Source: Rodentolepis nana (taxonomy: Eukaryota; Platyhelminthes; Cestoda; Cyclophyllidea; Hymenolepididae). Taken from it: a stretch of 16,585 nucleotides of DNA. Both the position numbers and the translations under genes were made by a program. Under the pieces are notes generated by a model. It was not told the DNA's origin, searched no databases, and saw nothing but the letters and a program-made list of their open reading frames with translations. The stretch spans positions 1 through 16,585 of the forward strand of contig UZAE01012750.1 in NCBI GenBank assembly GCA_900617975.1. The letters run 5' to 3'. Numbering within the stretch: the first letter of the stretch is position 1; every line of letters starts with the position of its first letter. This document shows positions 1 to 9,505 of this stretch, piece after piece.

Positions 1-1000
1 GTTCAGACCAAAACACTCGATAGTGTTTAGTCTTTCCTCTGGGAATAGTTTTCTTTGCACATCTGACAATAATATTCGTGATATCATTGCAAAGTTTGTC
101 AGGATGTTGGTTGAAGTTGAGGGGACTTGTGTGAAGTTCATTCTCTAAAAGGTTTGTGAATCTAGGCCAGTCAGCCTTCTTGAAGTTCCATGATAGCTTA
201 GTTGGCACTTTCCATGTCATGCTTTTGCTGCCGATAGTAATACTAGCAATGACTGGTTTGTGACCAGAACCAGGATCGTCAATTATTTTGCGGCGTGTAT
301 GCTCACTGATGTCGCTTGAAGTCAGGAGCAAGTCAGGAGTTGTTCTGGTTCCATTGTAGTGCAAATATGTAGCCAGATCCTCATTGCTGTAAATAAGTTC
401 TAGAGGTTTGCTGTTTAGCAAGTCTTCGATTTCCTTTCCAGCTATGTTTGTATTCTTATAGCCCCATCTGGTGGAATGGGCGTTGAAGTCTTCTAATGCT
501 ACAGTTTTGTGTGAGATGTTCAGAAAATCAAAGTTAGGGCTATTCTGGGGTGGATTATAGACTGCATATATCTTGAAGTGGTTTTGACATTTCCAAACAT
601 TTAATCTGATTATTTCGCATATGTCTTGTGTCGAGCTCATACTCTTGATTAGATTGTAATGTGAGGTGAGGCCTTCTTTTACTCCAGTCAGAATTCCACT
701 TGCAACTTGCCGATATTTAGGTAGAAGGTACAGGGTGTAACCTGGGAATTGGTAATACTTCAGTTTGTCATCCGAAAGGTTTGCTTCCATAATTGTGAAA
801 ATGTCTACATCATAGGTTTGTAGGATTTTCTGGACTTGGATCTTTTTGTCCTGTGACATCCCTCCAGCATTCCACTGAAGGATCTGTAGAAGTTGTGATT
901 CGCCCTGACGAGGGCGCATTTGGAAGTATAATTTCTCGTCCACGTCCCAATGGAAACTTCATCGCTTTCCTTTCCATCAAGTGACATTGCATCTCCTTAA
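1..1000 (-). mobile_element. Non-LTR retrotransposon (LINE), 5' part of a copy extending past the left edge
   Basis: This is the element that carries the endonuclease frame at 2-919. About 75 bp lies between the start codon and the probable 5' limit. The limit is set only by loss of recognisable coding sequence, so the 1000 boundary is approximate. The intact frame suggests a relatively recent insertion compared with the decayed mariner relic elsewhere in the window. Whether the copy is full length depends on sequence to the left. Confidence 0.7.
2..919 (-). CDS. LINE ORF2, APE endonuclease domain (3' part beyond left edge)
   Basis: This is an open frame of 306 codons without a stop, running off the left edge. 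It starts at the first ATG (919) after an in-frame TGA at 959-961. The product is the N-terminal APE-type endonuclease that nicks target DNA to prime reverse transcription of a non-LTR retrotransposon. Motifs appear in family order: QWNAGG (Asn17), MEAN (Glu45), YNPP (Tyr121), DFNAHS (Asp144, Asn146), TTPD (Asp196) and GSGHKPV (catalytic His220). After residue 224 comes the linker toward the reverse transcriptase, ending in IPRGK and HYRVFWSE. All expected catalytic residues are present. The one visible oddity is Glu in place of the usual Gly before DFN. Full ORF2 proteins of such elements are usually 900 residues or more, so about a third is seen. The overall style recalls Jockey/CR1-like elements of arthropods; the clade is inference. 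No ORF1 is visible upstream, so the copy is either 5'-truncated near 1 kb or of a single-ORF type. Confidence 0.88.
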   Translation of the reverse strand, partial: MRPRQGESQLLQILQWNAGGMSQDKKIQVQKILQTYDVDIFTIMEANLSDDKLKYYQFPGYTLYLLPKYRQVASGILTGVKEGLTSHYNLIKSMSSTQDICEIIRLNVWKCQNHFKIYAVYNPPQNSPNFDFLNISHKTVALEDFNAHSTRWGYKNTNIAGKEIEDLLNSKPLELIYSNEDLATYLHYNGTRTTPDLLLTSSDISEHTRRKIIDDPGSGHKPVIASITIGSKSMTWKVPTKLSWNFKKADWPRFTNLLENELHTSPLNFNQHPDKLCNDITNIIVRCAKKTIPRGKTKHYRVFWSE

Positions 1001-1617
1001 TAAAATGACATCGTAAAAAGAAATATATATGAATTGCAAATACGAGTGAGATTAATATGACACATTCACCATTGTATGAATATCACAGCGCTTTGTGGTT
1101 GAATGAACCTGCCAAAAGCAATGAGGTTATTTATCAACCTCAAGAAGACGGATTGATAATGTGCCTCCAAATATCTATTTCTAATTTTCATGCTCTTCCA
1201 ACCCAATGTGTTATTAAATCAATTTACCGATTCCATAATCCACTTCTTTTCATCCCATCCTAAGTTCCAGATTTCGATCCCCCCCACCCCACTTTATGCA
1301 AAATAGCTTGCATTTTAGAAGTCATGAAGTAGGAGACATCACACACAAAACATTTGCGAAAAATCTTACTTCTATCTGTTCTCATGGCATTTGATAAAAT
1401 TGTCATATTTTCAATTAATTTCCTTGTTGTTTACTCTGTCTTAACGTGATTATCCAATTGTTGCTGACATTAATGTGCCTTGGGTGTTGGTTATTTAGTT
1501 CTATCACTTATCAATATAATTGGGAATATAAAATGCATCAATTTTTTTACATTATCTCTCTATTTGCCAATTATGCATAAAATATTAGGAGAAACCTAAA
1601 CATTATATTGATGAAAA
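1001..1617. other. Intergenic stretch without recognisable gene
   Basis: This is AT-rich sequence between the LINE and the first short element. A 68-codon ATG frame at 1057-1263 has no recognisable domain and no supporting signals, so I do not call it a gene. A short C-rich run lies near 1279-1291. I see nothing else of note. Confidence 0.6.
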
Positions 1618-1960
1618 GGGGGTGTGGGATAGACTTACCTCCACGTGGTGCACCCTGGGCAACGTATACTCGCACGGCAAAAAGTCTATTAACCGGCAGT
1701 TGACTTCTACCTTCAAACTACCATCACCTCGCTGTATGTTATATTCGACTACTTTCACAGTACTCATCTCACCTTTTCTCTACCTTTGTGTCTGTCTGTC
1801 TCTTTTACATCTTTGAAACACTCTTCTGTTCCCCCCCTCCCTCCCTCTCAACTTTTTCTTCACTTTGATGTTCCTCCTCCCCTCTGTAAAGCCCGAAGTC
1901 AACTAAAGGGCCAATAATAATTATCAAAACGCCTGCCATTTGAAATATATAAATATTTAT
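1618..1960 (+). mobile_element. SINE-like element, copy 1
   Basis: This is a near full-length copy of the 320-bp family. It starts with the GGGTGTGsGATAGACTTACC head, has the CCACGTGG and GGTGCACC palindromes, AGTTGACTTC near position 1697, a pyrimidine-rich body, GAAGTCAACT near 1893, and an AT-rich tail. The target-site duplication is not clear. A possible pair is TTGATGAAAA before the head and TATGATGAAGA near 1976; if real, it would extend the tail to about 1975. On the minus strand it carries an intact GAG|GTAAGT donor. Confidence 0.85.
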
Positions 1961-2454
1961 CTTCTGATTATCACTATGATGAAGACCGGAGAGCAGATAA
2001 CAAAATTGTCAAGTGGTCAATTTTAGTAACATAAACTCTGCTAAGTTCAAGATATCTTGACTGATAGAAAAAATGATTAATGTTCTTATTTAACCGATTT
2101 GGTTGATAAGCTGTGAAGATTGTGGCGTGAACTTAGAGACTTTAAAAGCATGATTCTGTGAACTATACTCAGTAAATAAAAGGGAACAGTACAATACATT
2201 GCCGTCAAAAATCATGAAGCGCCGAGTCTGTTAACTCTATCTACTTGTCTCCCTCTTTGCAGCTTCACATATTTTTGTGTTCGGATTATTCCTCTACATT
2301 AAAAAGTACATTTTACGTCTACCTGAGTGTTCAGGAATAACCAATGACGTCAAATTTGAGTAACTGTCGTAAAGAAGAGGAAGTTTCAATTCAGCTTACT
2401 CCAATCAGGAATCAATTCGACTGGAAACAGACGTCCCAATTAAATAGAGCATAG
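1961..2454. other. Intergenic stretch; CCAAT box overlapping a perfect CRE at 2341-2352
   Basis: This is AT-rich single-copy-looking sequence. The only distinct motif is CCAATGACGTCA at 2341-2352. There, a CCAAT pentamer overlaps the palindromic cAMP-response element TGACGTCA (2345-2352). No TATA box, initiator or downstream reading frame supports a promoter, so it is listed only as a motif. No gene is recognised. Confidence 0.4.
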
Positions 2455-2468
2455 GGTTGCTACGTCGT

Positions 2469-2793
2469 TTATTTTTATATCAAATGGCAGGCTTTATGAT
2501 GGTTATCATTAGCCCTTTAGTTGACTTCGGGCTTCACAGAGGGGAGGAGGAATATCAAAGTGCTAAAAGTCGAGAGGGGGGAGGAACAGAAGAGTACTCC
2601 AAAGGTGTAAAAGAGACAGGCACAAAGGTAGAAAAAAGGTGAGGTGAGTGCTGTGAAAGTAATCGAATATAACGTACAGTGGAGCCATGGTAGTTTGAAT
2701 TCAGAAGTCAACTGCCGATCAATAGACTTTTTTGCCGTATGAGTATACGTCGCCTAGGGTGCACCACGTGGAGGTAAGTCTATTGTGCACCCC
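2469..2793 (-). mobile_element. SINE-like element, copy 2
   Basis: This is a full-length copy read on the minus strand. The tail (TTATTTTTATATC as seen on plus) is at the left and the head (GTCTATTGTGCACCC) at the right. It is flanked by a 14-bp target-site duplication, GGTTGCTACGTCGT at 2455-2468 and GGTGGCTACGTCGT at 2794-2807, with one mismatch. CACGTG is at 2765-2770, and the donor GAG|GTAAGT on the plus strand is cut after 2773. The variable-length duplication and one-sided tail point to LINE-driven retroposition. Confidence 0.93.
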
Positions 2794-2807
2794 GGTGGCT
2801 ACGTCGT

Positions 2808-3422
2808 ATTGCAAAGTACTCAAATATTCCACTGGGGGTAAATTTGAGTAACAATTGAAATATTTCTTCACTTAGGCCTGCTCTAAAGCGCTATTACTTC
2901 CTATTGTTCTCTTTCTTCTTGTTTGATAAATGAGCATTCACAATTGAATTTGCATTGTATAAAATTGAAGGTCGTTAATGCTAACGATAGTATTATTATT
3001 TTTTATATTAAATTATTAACAAAAAAATATCACTTGCCAAAGAGAATGAGACTTTGGTGAGATTCCATTACCAAAATTTCAAACTTCCATTTTGAGAAGT
3101 ATGAAACTAAGAATTAATAAATTAGTATTCAGAACAAAAAAATTGTTTTCTCTTTTTTAGATTTTGGAATAAAGGGAACAGATGTAGACAAGTAGAATAT
3201 GGCCTGCTAATGTTCGATTGGTACAATAATCAGCTTCTAACCCGACATTTACCTTCAATGAACTGCGTGAAGTTAAAATCCCCTAAACATATGTCAACCA
3301 TCCTCCTCTTCAGATCAGAATAAACGAATGAAATGAGGTGGGCATCACTAATCCCTCATTTTCAATTAGTCAGACAGTCAATATCGCACCCCCGCCCCCC
3401 CCCCCCCCCACCCCCACGGGTT
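2808..3422. other. Intergenic stretch with a C-rich tract
   Basis: This is AT-rich sequence with no recognised gene. AAATTTGAGTAAC at 2840-2852 repeats a 13-mer seen at 2352-2364 on the other side of copy 2. A cytosine-rich tract closes the stretch and is listed separately. Confidence 0.5.
3389..3415. repeat. Poly-C tract (C15 core)
   Basis: Five C, one G, then fifteen C, one A and five C. It is a low-complexity tract that could form an i-motif, or a G-quadruplex on the other strand. It lies just upstream of copy 3 and is outside that element. Confidence 0.95.
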
Positions 3423-3437
3423 AATGACTGAAAAGTT

Positions 3438-3701
3438 TATTTATTTATATCAAATGGAAGGCTTTATGATGGTTATCATTAACCCTTTAGCTGACTTCAG
3501 GCTTCTCAGAGGGGAGGAAACATCAAAGTGACAAAAAAGACGAGAGGGAAAGTCGAAGAGTGGAGAACAGAAGAGTGTTTCAAAGAGTGGGGCCATGGTA
3601 GTTTTAAGTCAGAAATCAACTGCCAATCAATAGGCTTTTTTGCCGTATGAGTATTCGTTGCCCAGGCTGCCCCACGTGGAGGTAAGTCTATCGCACACCC
3701 C
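3438..3701 (-). mobile_element. SINE-like element, copy 3 (internally deleted)
   Basis: This copy is flanked by a perfect 15-bp target-site duplication, AATGACTGAAAAGTT, at 3423-3437 and 3702-3716. It is about 60-70 bp shorter than its relatives because the stretch between GTGTTTCAAAGA and GTGGGGCCATGG is missing. That segment, containing the AAAGAGACAGACACAAAGG motif, is present in other copies. CACGTG and GAG|GTAAGT are intact at the head. The perfect duplication suggests a young insertion, so the deletion may have been present in its source copy. Confidence 0.93.
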
Positions 3702-3882
3702 AATGACTGAAAAGTTCGACACCTTTAAACTTGACATGAGCTTAAATGATCTGATTGGCTGTTGTTGTTTGTTTTCATACTTCCAGCGTTATCACTGGAC
3801 AATGACAGTTATTTTTCAATATCTAAATTCGTCCTTACCTTTTAAACAAATGCTTAAGTGTTTTTCATTAAGTGTTTCCAAT

Positions 3883-4750
3883 GAGCCCGTGCAGTGAAAT
3901 GATACGAAAGGAGCATCTGAGCCTGTGCAGTTCAAAGCTGAGAGGTGCGTTAAGAAGATCGTGACCACTAATTTTTTGGATTCAAAAGAAGCGATATTGA
4001 TCAACTTTCTAGAGGAGGCAGAAAACGGTCACCTCAATTTATTATGAAAGCGTCGCGAAGAAATTGAAAACATCCCTCACCAATAAACGATGCGGGGAGC
4101 TGCGCAGTCAAATTTCGTATCATCATGCCAAAGGCCTCCGCTCATTCTTCAAGAGCTGCCATGGACTTGTTGTACGAAGTTCAATGGGAAATACTTTCAT
4201 ATCCTCCTTATGGTTCAAACATAGCTCTCCTAGGCTTGCTTGCTTCCAAAACTGAAGAAGCACCTTAAAGGCACCAAAGTCTTTGATGAGACGAAAAGAA
4301 TGTAATTTCATGGTGCCAGAGACAGTCCCAAATATTTCGACCACCAGCGAATTTATCGATGGAAATATTTATTTGTTTCAAACGTCAGGCGTTTTGGTAT
4401 TTATCATTAGCCCTTGAGCTGACTTCGAGCTTCACAGGGGGAAGAAACATCATAGTAACAGAAAGGCGAGGGGTGGGGAACAGAAGATTGATTTACAGAT
4501 GTAAAAGAGACAGACACAAAGGCAAAGAAAAAGGTAGGATGAGTATTGTGGAAGTGGTAGAATATGACACACAGTGGGGTGATGGTAGTTTGAAGTGAGA
4601 AGTCAGCTGCCAAATAATAGACTTTTTTGCCGTATGAGTATACGTTGTCCAGGGTGCACCACGTGGAGGTAAGTCTATCGTACACCCTTCGGTGGAAATA
4701 TTGATTTGCAGAAGTGTATAGCCAACAATGGAGCTTATGTACAAAAATGA
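3883..4750 (+). pseudogene. Tc1/mariner-type transposase relic, interrupted by SINE-like copy 4
   Basis: Three reading frames, pieced across at least three frameshifts and several stops, match the C-terminal two thirds of a mariner transposase. The conserved segments are VQFKAERCVKK then DSKEAILINFLEE (frame 1, from 3979), YYESVAKKLKTSLTNKRCGEL (frame 2, from about 4040), AHSSRAAMDLLYEVQWEIL with YPPY (frame 3, from 4140), LPKLKKHLKGTKV (frame 1, from 4243), and after copy 4 QKCIANNGAYVQK with a TGA stop (4709-4750). In the family these surround the second and third catalytic Asp residues, in HHDN and YSPD. Here those positions read HHAK and YGSN, so the catalytic residues are lost and the protein could not work. 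The N-terminal helix-turn-helix region and first catalytic Asp are missing. I could not identify terminal inverted repeats or a TA duplication. Confidence 0.85.
4370..4688 (-). mobile_element. SINE-like element, copy 4, nested in the mariner relic
   Basis: This is a full-length minus-strand copy with target-site duplication TCGATGGAAATATT (4356-4369) and TCGGTGGAAATATT (4689-4702), one mismatch. The duplicated target is transposase sequence. The flank before it reads KYFDHQRIYRW, and after it comes the C-terminal QKCIANNGAYVQK, so the insertion split the relic about 15 codons before its stop. CACGTG and GAG|GTAAGT are intact near 4660-4675. The tail region is more diverged than in other copies. 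Confidence 0.93.
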
Positions 4751-4792
4751 ATGCAATCACTTATTAAATAAATTAAGTATGAAATTTGAGAA

Positions 4793-4802
4793 GGGGGGGG
4801 GG
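4793..4802. repeat. Poly-G run (G10)
   Basis: A ten-base G run followed by further G-rich sequence up to about 4815. It lies just after the mariner relic. Confidence 0.9.
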
Positions 4803-5350
4803 AGAGTGGAGGGGGCAGAACAAAACCCTTTGTTTACGTGACAATGGATGAGTTTGATATATTCAACAACGTAATATGGTTATAGAAATTTCCAATAAGC
4901 TTACCTTCATCACTTCATATCTACAGTTTAACGTTGGCTTCAACTACAACCATGAAGCTTTTCAGTCAGTCAAGTTAGAGAGAGGAAAGCAAGGCTCTCG
5001 TCCTTATTTCGACCCACTTCATTGAAAGCGTTAGTGCAATTTATCATTGATGGATTAACCCATTTGCGGCAATGTCAATGTCAATGTGTTCTAGTTCTTA
5101 GTTATAATTTTTCCAGTAACATTTAATGATACTGCAGATTAAAGGAGGTTTGTTATTATATACAGATGTTAATTTAACTGAAATTCAGATTCTACATGGC
5201 CTTTTTGAAGGTAGATAAACGAGGTAAATCGTATTTCAACAGGCCCACAAACAGAGTTGAATATTGTCGTTGCTTTGAACAAAATTTATAAGACCTAATG
5301 ATTGGAGTTCCCTCCTCGTTACCAGTCAACCTGGCTGGTTTCAGCAAATA

Positions 5351-5368
5351 ACTTCAGTCTACTGAAGT
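5351..5368. repeat. Perfect 8-bp inverted repeat with 2-nt spacer
   Basis: ACTTCAGT, spacer CT, ACTGAAGT. A second short inverted pair, AGTCAAT/ATTGACT, follows at about 5375-5395. Both may be chance or weak cruciform-forming sites. No function can be assigned. Confidence 0.6.
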
Positions 5369-5716
5369 ACTGCCAGTCAATCGATACATTGACTTGGTTA
5401 ATTAATCTAGGAAAAGTCACTATTTGAACTACAGACCTTTTTCTAGGTATAAGTAGGTTGTATTCGTAAAATGCCTTCAAAGGAAATCTAGCTTACATAT
5501 CAGAGAGGGCCATTTATCCCCAAGACACAAAATACAGAAGAATTAAATTAGCCTCATTTGTTGGATTAAGTTTTAACTAAGTGAGACATCTGTTCACATG
5601 GAACATGCGTCTTAATTCCTTCCTTCGTGTTACTTTTAAATCACTTCATATAATTCCGCGGATGAAAATATTTGCTAAGAATGGACTAAACTGAGAATTA
5701 CCTCTCCACTTCGACA

Positions 5717-5718
<2 letters not shown>

Positions 5719-5748
<30 letters not shown>
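5719..5748. repeat. (AT)15 microsatellite
   Basis: Fifteen perfect AT units. It is a simple repeat, likely polymorphic in length. Confidence 0.98.
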
Positions 5749-5752
<4 letters not shown>

Positions 5753-7029
5753 GGTTTAATTTCTGGATTCTTTGAAATCGAAGACAACAGGATACCTTTG
5801 AAAGTAATAAACCGACCCGGACGCTGCCAATGAAAATGTTTCCTGCATCAAGCCAACAGTCTCCCTCAACAAATTGGCATGTTTCATGAGCTAAAAACAG
5901 CCTCAACCTTTATGAATTTAAGTTGAGGGAAACTTTTGGAACTTTATAAATGTCAAAGAATTTCGACTGTATCCGCCGAGTAGCATTCTACTATGATATC
6001 TACCATCACCCCTCCTCATTTTGTTGATTAATTTTTATTTAATATTGCAATAAAGACCCCTCATTTTGCATGAGGAAATAGTAGTTTTTGGAATTTGATA
6101 CAAGTGCATAATAATTCTTAAACCCCGCGCAAAATTTTCAGTAAACTAAGTAAACCGTAAATGAGATTAAGCATTATTTTTTACAAAAATAACATTTTCA
6201 AGTCGGTATATAATCGAGGAATATATTCCAGGTAGCCACTTAAAACTCGCTTTATTGACTTGAATTAGAAAGATTTTGAATATTATATGAAGAACAAAGA
6301 GGAGCTGGACAAGGTAAGATTTGATTGGTTAAAATGCCACGAGATCACTCCAATTGGTCATTGCTTTACAAGCCCATTTAGGTTTACGTGATCGACTAAA
6401 TTGTAATCAAAATTGATCTTAATGTGCCGGTAGTACTCAATGGCTTCAAAGGAACCATAACTGAAAATAAAATTTACAATCCTAATTCCTCCACTAAGAT
6501 AAGTGAAACTGGTTTATACCATCAGCAATATCTAGATGGTAATATTTAATTGTTATATGAAAATCTCTCCATCAAACCAATTTTTTAAATGAAATAATAA
6601 CTAAATATGGAGATTTTCTACACGAAAAGTAAAGATTTATTTGAAATCGGAACTGGATTTTGTGTCACCAAGTGTTTAGAACCTACTTGATTAGAGGAAT
6701 TGAAGGTCACTAGGTCGTTTAAAGTCTCATTTTAAAGGTGGTATTGTCGGTTCAGCTTTTAGCTGAATTTCCCATGTTGTCTACTTTAAACTTCCACCAT
6801 ATCCCCCTCGAAGACATAAGAAGACCTATAGGTAAAATTATTTAAGTTCAAAAATTAAAGAACATATGGTTGGCGTAATCCGGAGTTTCAAATTTTAATG
6901 AATAGGATAAGGCATCGCTATAAATGTGAAATCAGCTAAAATTGTTTTTAAATTTCGCTGATTTGGGATCATGTATACCTTATAAGGGGAAAATTCGTAA
7001 AATTTCGCAATATTCTATTTGTGAAACGC

Positions 7030-7346
7030 GAGGTGTGCGATAGACTTACCTCCACGTGGTGCACCCTGGGCAACGTATACTTAAACGGCAAAAAGTCTAT
7101 TAACCGGCAGTTGACTTTTGACTTCAAACTACCATGACCCCACTCTATATCATATTCCACCACTTCCACAGTACTCGCCTTACCCTACTCTCGACCTTTG
7201 TGTCTGTCTCTTTTCCATCTTTGAAACACTCTTCTGTTCCCCCCTCTCGACTTTTTTCACTTCAAAGTTTTTCCCTTCTATAAAGCCTGAAGTCAACTAA
7301 ATTGGTAATGAGAACTATCAAAACGCCTGCCATTTGGCATAAATAA
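7030..7346 (+). mobile_element. SINE-like element, copy 5
   Basis: This is a full-length plus-strand copy beginning GAGGTGTGCGATAGACTTACC and ending GGCATAAATAAAT. The target-site duplication core is TGAAACGC at 7022-7029 and 7352-7359, with imperfect matches extending upstream (TTTG versus TGTT). The head is intact, with CACGTG and the antisense donor. AGTTGACTT near 7108 and GAAGTCAACT near 7290 form the body inverted repeat. The tail contains AATAAA on the sense strand. Confidence 0.92.
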
Positions 7347-7675
7347 ATGTTTGAAACGCTAAGTCTGATAGCGTTACACTTAAATTCTACAAAAATTATC
7401 AAAAAGACGTATTTCTAATACCCCGCTTACCATGGAATATATTTTATGCTCTAATGAAGTCCTTATTTAATTAGTCATATTTTTATCATGAAGCATCTGT
7501 TATATAGTTAAATAATTTGCATGAAAACTATCCTCATTAAACGTAACAATTCAAAGAGCCTAGATCTTTTCTGTAATAGTTGATGGGGTGGGGGAGATTT
7601 ACACTATTGATCAAATGTACCCTACCACACAAACGCGTTCCGCATTTGGCATAATTGGTAGAAGAGGGAAGAGGT

Positions 7676-7689
7676 GGGGGGGGGGGGGG
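7676..7689. repeat. Poly-G tract (G14)
   Basis: Fourteen consecutive G within a purine-rich stretch from about 7661. It is a candidate G-quadruplex-forming sequence. Confidence 0.95.
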
Positions 7690-7979
7690 TTGAAAGGCAT
7701 GAAGAGGCGTCTCGATTTGCATATACTGAAAAGATTTCAGGAATTGTACCTTTACAGATAGTGGTAAAAGACACTTTGTTCTACAATGTATGCGCGATTG
7801 GACGGGTTAGAATTGGGAAAAGGATCAAAGTACGCGGTCACATGGCACTCCACCCCGCCCTCACACCTAATGACCAATGGCAAAGGGGCACGCCGTGATG
7901 TGTGCAAGTTTGTGTGATATATCGTGTGTGTAATGGCACGGGTGTAGAAAGGCGATGATAAGCTCTTTAAATGTGACTT

Positions 7980-8006
7980 AGCAGCAGATCAACCGCTGTT
8001 GCTGCT
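7980..8006. repeat. Small hairpin, AGCAGCA/TGCTGCT
   Basis: Seven-base inverted repeat with a 13-nt loop, rich in CAG/CTG-type trinucleotides. No further structure is evident. Confidence 0.6.
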
Positions 8007-8213
8007 GATTGTAGTGAAATGTGATTTTACAGACAGCATTAGTAATCCAAATCAGGCATTGGCTACGATCACCTGGTTTGTATCGAGCGGTAAAGAACAC
8101 TGATACAATGATTTCTGTAACGAAAGTAGAAGAGGGTAATTAGTGAAGTAAAATGCACAGATTGAACCGTTAAGCCCATAACTAGCTTAAATAATTTGAA
8201 ATCAGCCTTTGAA

Positions 8214-8270
8214 GAAGCATTTATCACCAAATTCTTTCCTGTAACTTTCCATGACAGTGATAAATGCTTC
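8214..8270. repeat. Perfect 14-bp stem hairpin with 29-nt loop
   Basis: GAAGCATTTATCAC (8214-8227) is exactly complementary to GTGATAAATGCTTC (8257-8270). Pairing stops at the outer end, where A faces G. A 14-bp perfect stem is uncommon by chance in a window of this size. It is shorter than a usual microRNA precursor stem, and no T-run terminator or tail follows. It could be a miRNA-like hairpin remnant, the ends of a tiny foldback element, or chance. Confidence 0.7.
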
Positions 8271-8524
8271 GTCGCCTACAATAGATGGAAAGCACGTGAC
8301 TATGTGGGGCAGGAAATGGCTCCAATGAGGTCATTCACAGAGAAGAGGTCAAGAAAAAGTAGATGCTGAATTCAGGGCATCAAGAGACGTTTTATATTTA
8401 ATTTAAATTCTAGAAGCATAAAATTATTCATCTTAGCATTGCAATTCACTATGTTTCACTGTGTAAGGCTCCAATGTTCAGAGTTCGCGATTCGACACTC
8501 AGTTTAATGGAAGAATGCATTCAC

Positions 8525-8554
8525 ATAATAATAATAATAATATATAATATATAA
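8525..8554. repeat. AAT/AT-rich simple repeat
   Basis: Five to six ATA/AAT units pass into TATAAT units. It is low complexity. Confidence 0.9.
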
Positions 8555-8901
8555 TACACGTAGGCCTCTACCCTTTTTTTCTTTCGCTTCCAATCTCTGA
8601 ATGCACCTGCATGTCGGCTTGAAGTAGGCACCTGAGTACTTGAAGTGACTTCTAAAAGGCAGCCTAACTCAGTAGATTTCTCAAGGTGTACTTAAATGAT
8701 GCAATAATCAATAAGCTTTTGTTGGTAAACTCAAGGATGAGGAGACTTCGCTATACTATCTGCAGTTTGTAAAGGTTTGTGTACAATTGTTTTTAAAGAT
8801 CTTTACAATGTTTTGAGGATTAAATTTTGCAATAATCTGGTACCGTTTTTGCAATTGAGTAAATGCCTTAAGACCTCTTTGTAGTGTCGATTATCTAGTA
8901 A

Positions 8902-8919
8902 TACACATACACACACACG
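8902..8919. repeat. Imperfect (AC)n microsatellite
   Basis: About nine AC dinucleotides with one interruption (ACACAT). Confidence 0.85.
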
Positions 8920-9076
8920 CATATAAAAATATTACCTATAAATTTATTTTAAATAGGTGTGATATTGCCATTACTGTCATGAAAAGTTAATTAATTACTC
9001 CTATTGACATTGATTTAATTACCAAGGTTAAATGTATCATAACTTCGACGTGATCAAGCAGACGTATTTTGAAATA

Positions 9077-9392
9077 TTATTATTATTATATCAAATGGCA
9101 GGCGTTTTGATGATTATCATTAGCCCTTTAGTTGACTTCAGGCTTCACAGAGGGGAAGGAACATCAAAGTGAATAAAAGTCAAGAAAAGGGGAAATGAAG
9201 AGTGTTTCAAAGACGCAGGTTGAAAATTTTGAAAAAATGTGATGTAGTACTGTGGAAGTGGTCGAATATGTCATACAGTGGGGTGATGGTAGTTAGAAGT
9301 CAGAAGTCAACTGCCGATCAATAGACTTTTTTGCCGTATGAGTATACGTTGCCCAGGGTGCACCACGTGGACGTAAGTCTATCGCAAACCCG
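9077..9392 (-). mobile_element. SINE-like element, copy 6
   Basis: This minus-strand copy has an 11-bp target-site duplication, ATTTTGAAATA, at 9066-9076 and 9393-9403. The tail is an AAT repeat (seen as TTATTATTATTAT on plus) instead of the usual ATAA type. This shows that the tail unit varies between copies. CACGTG is intact. The donor reads GAC|GTAAGT, with C replacing the last exon G. Confidence 0.93.
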
Positions 9393-9505
9393 ATTTTGAA
9401 ATACTGACTGCAACCAAGGGCCTGGATTGCAAGCATTAAGAATTTGTTTTTTTGTTTACTTCTGTTCGATATGCTCACTACGAGTGGCATTTAAATCAAA
9501 AGGAA

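Larger units (their letters stand above)
4751..7017. other. Long intergenic stretch without recognisable gene
   Basis: About 2.3 kb of AT-rich sequence. It contains a G10 run (4793-4802), an (AT)15 microsatellite (5719-5748) and small inverted repeats: 5351-5368, 5375-5395 and TCCCTCAAC/GTTGAGGGA at 5862-5870/5922-5930. The longest ATG frame (86 codons, minus, 5646-5906) reads through the AT repeat as alternating Tyr-Ile and shows no domain. No copy of the short element occurs here, the second-longest such gap in the window. Confidence 0.55.
7360..9065. other. Long intergenic stretch without recognisable gene
   Basis: About 1.7 kb. It contains a G14 tract, a small trinucleotide hairpin, a 14-bp-stem hairpin, an AAT-rich repeat and an AC repeat, all listed separately, plus a lone CACGTG at 8293-8298. 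ATG frames near the G tract translate it as poly-Gly or poly-Pro and are not credible genes. Confidence 0.55.

Noticed and set aside
805..992. Two overlapping minus-strand ATG frames of 60 codons
   Set aside because: They lie out of frame with the LINE endonuclease coding sequence and are shadows of it and its leader.
1057..1263. 68-codon plus-strand frame
   Set aside because: No recognisable domain, no promoter or splice signals, and length expected by chance.
3234..3354. Minus-strand frame containing LGDFNFTQFIEGK, reminiscent of an endonuclease GDFN motif
   Set aside because: Only about 36 open codons between stops, and no other endonuclease motif nearby; a four-residue match can be chance.
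5646..5906. 86-codon minus-strand frame
   Set aside because: It translates the (AT)15 microsatellite as a Tyr-Ile run and shows no domain.
7537..7898. Frames over the G14 tract with poly-Pro or poly-Gly
   Set aside because: The apparent composition comes from the homopolymer; there is no domain on either strand.
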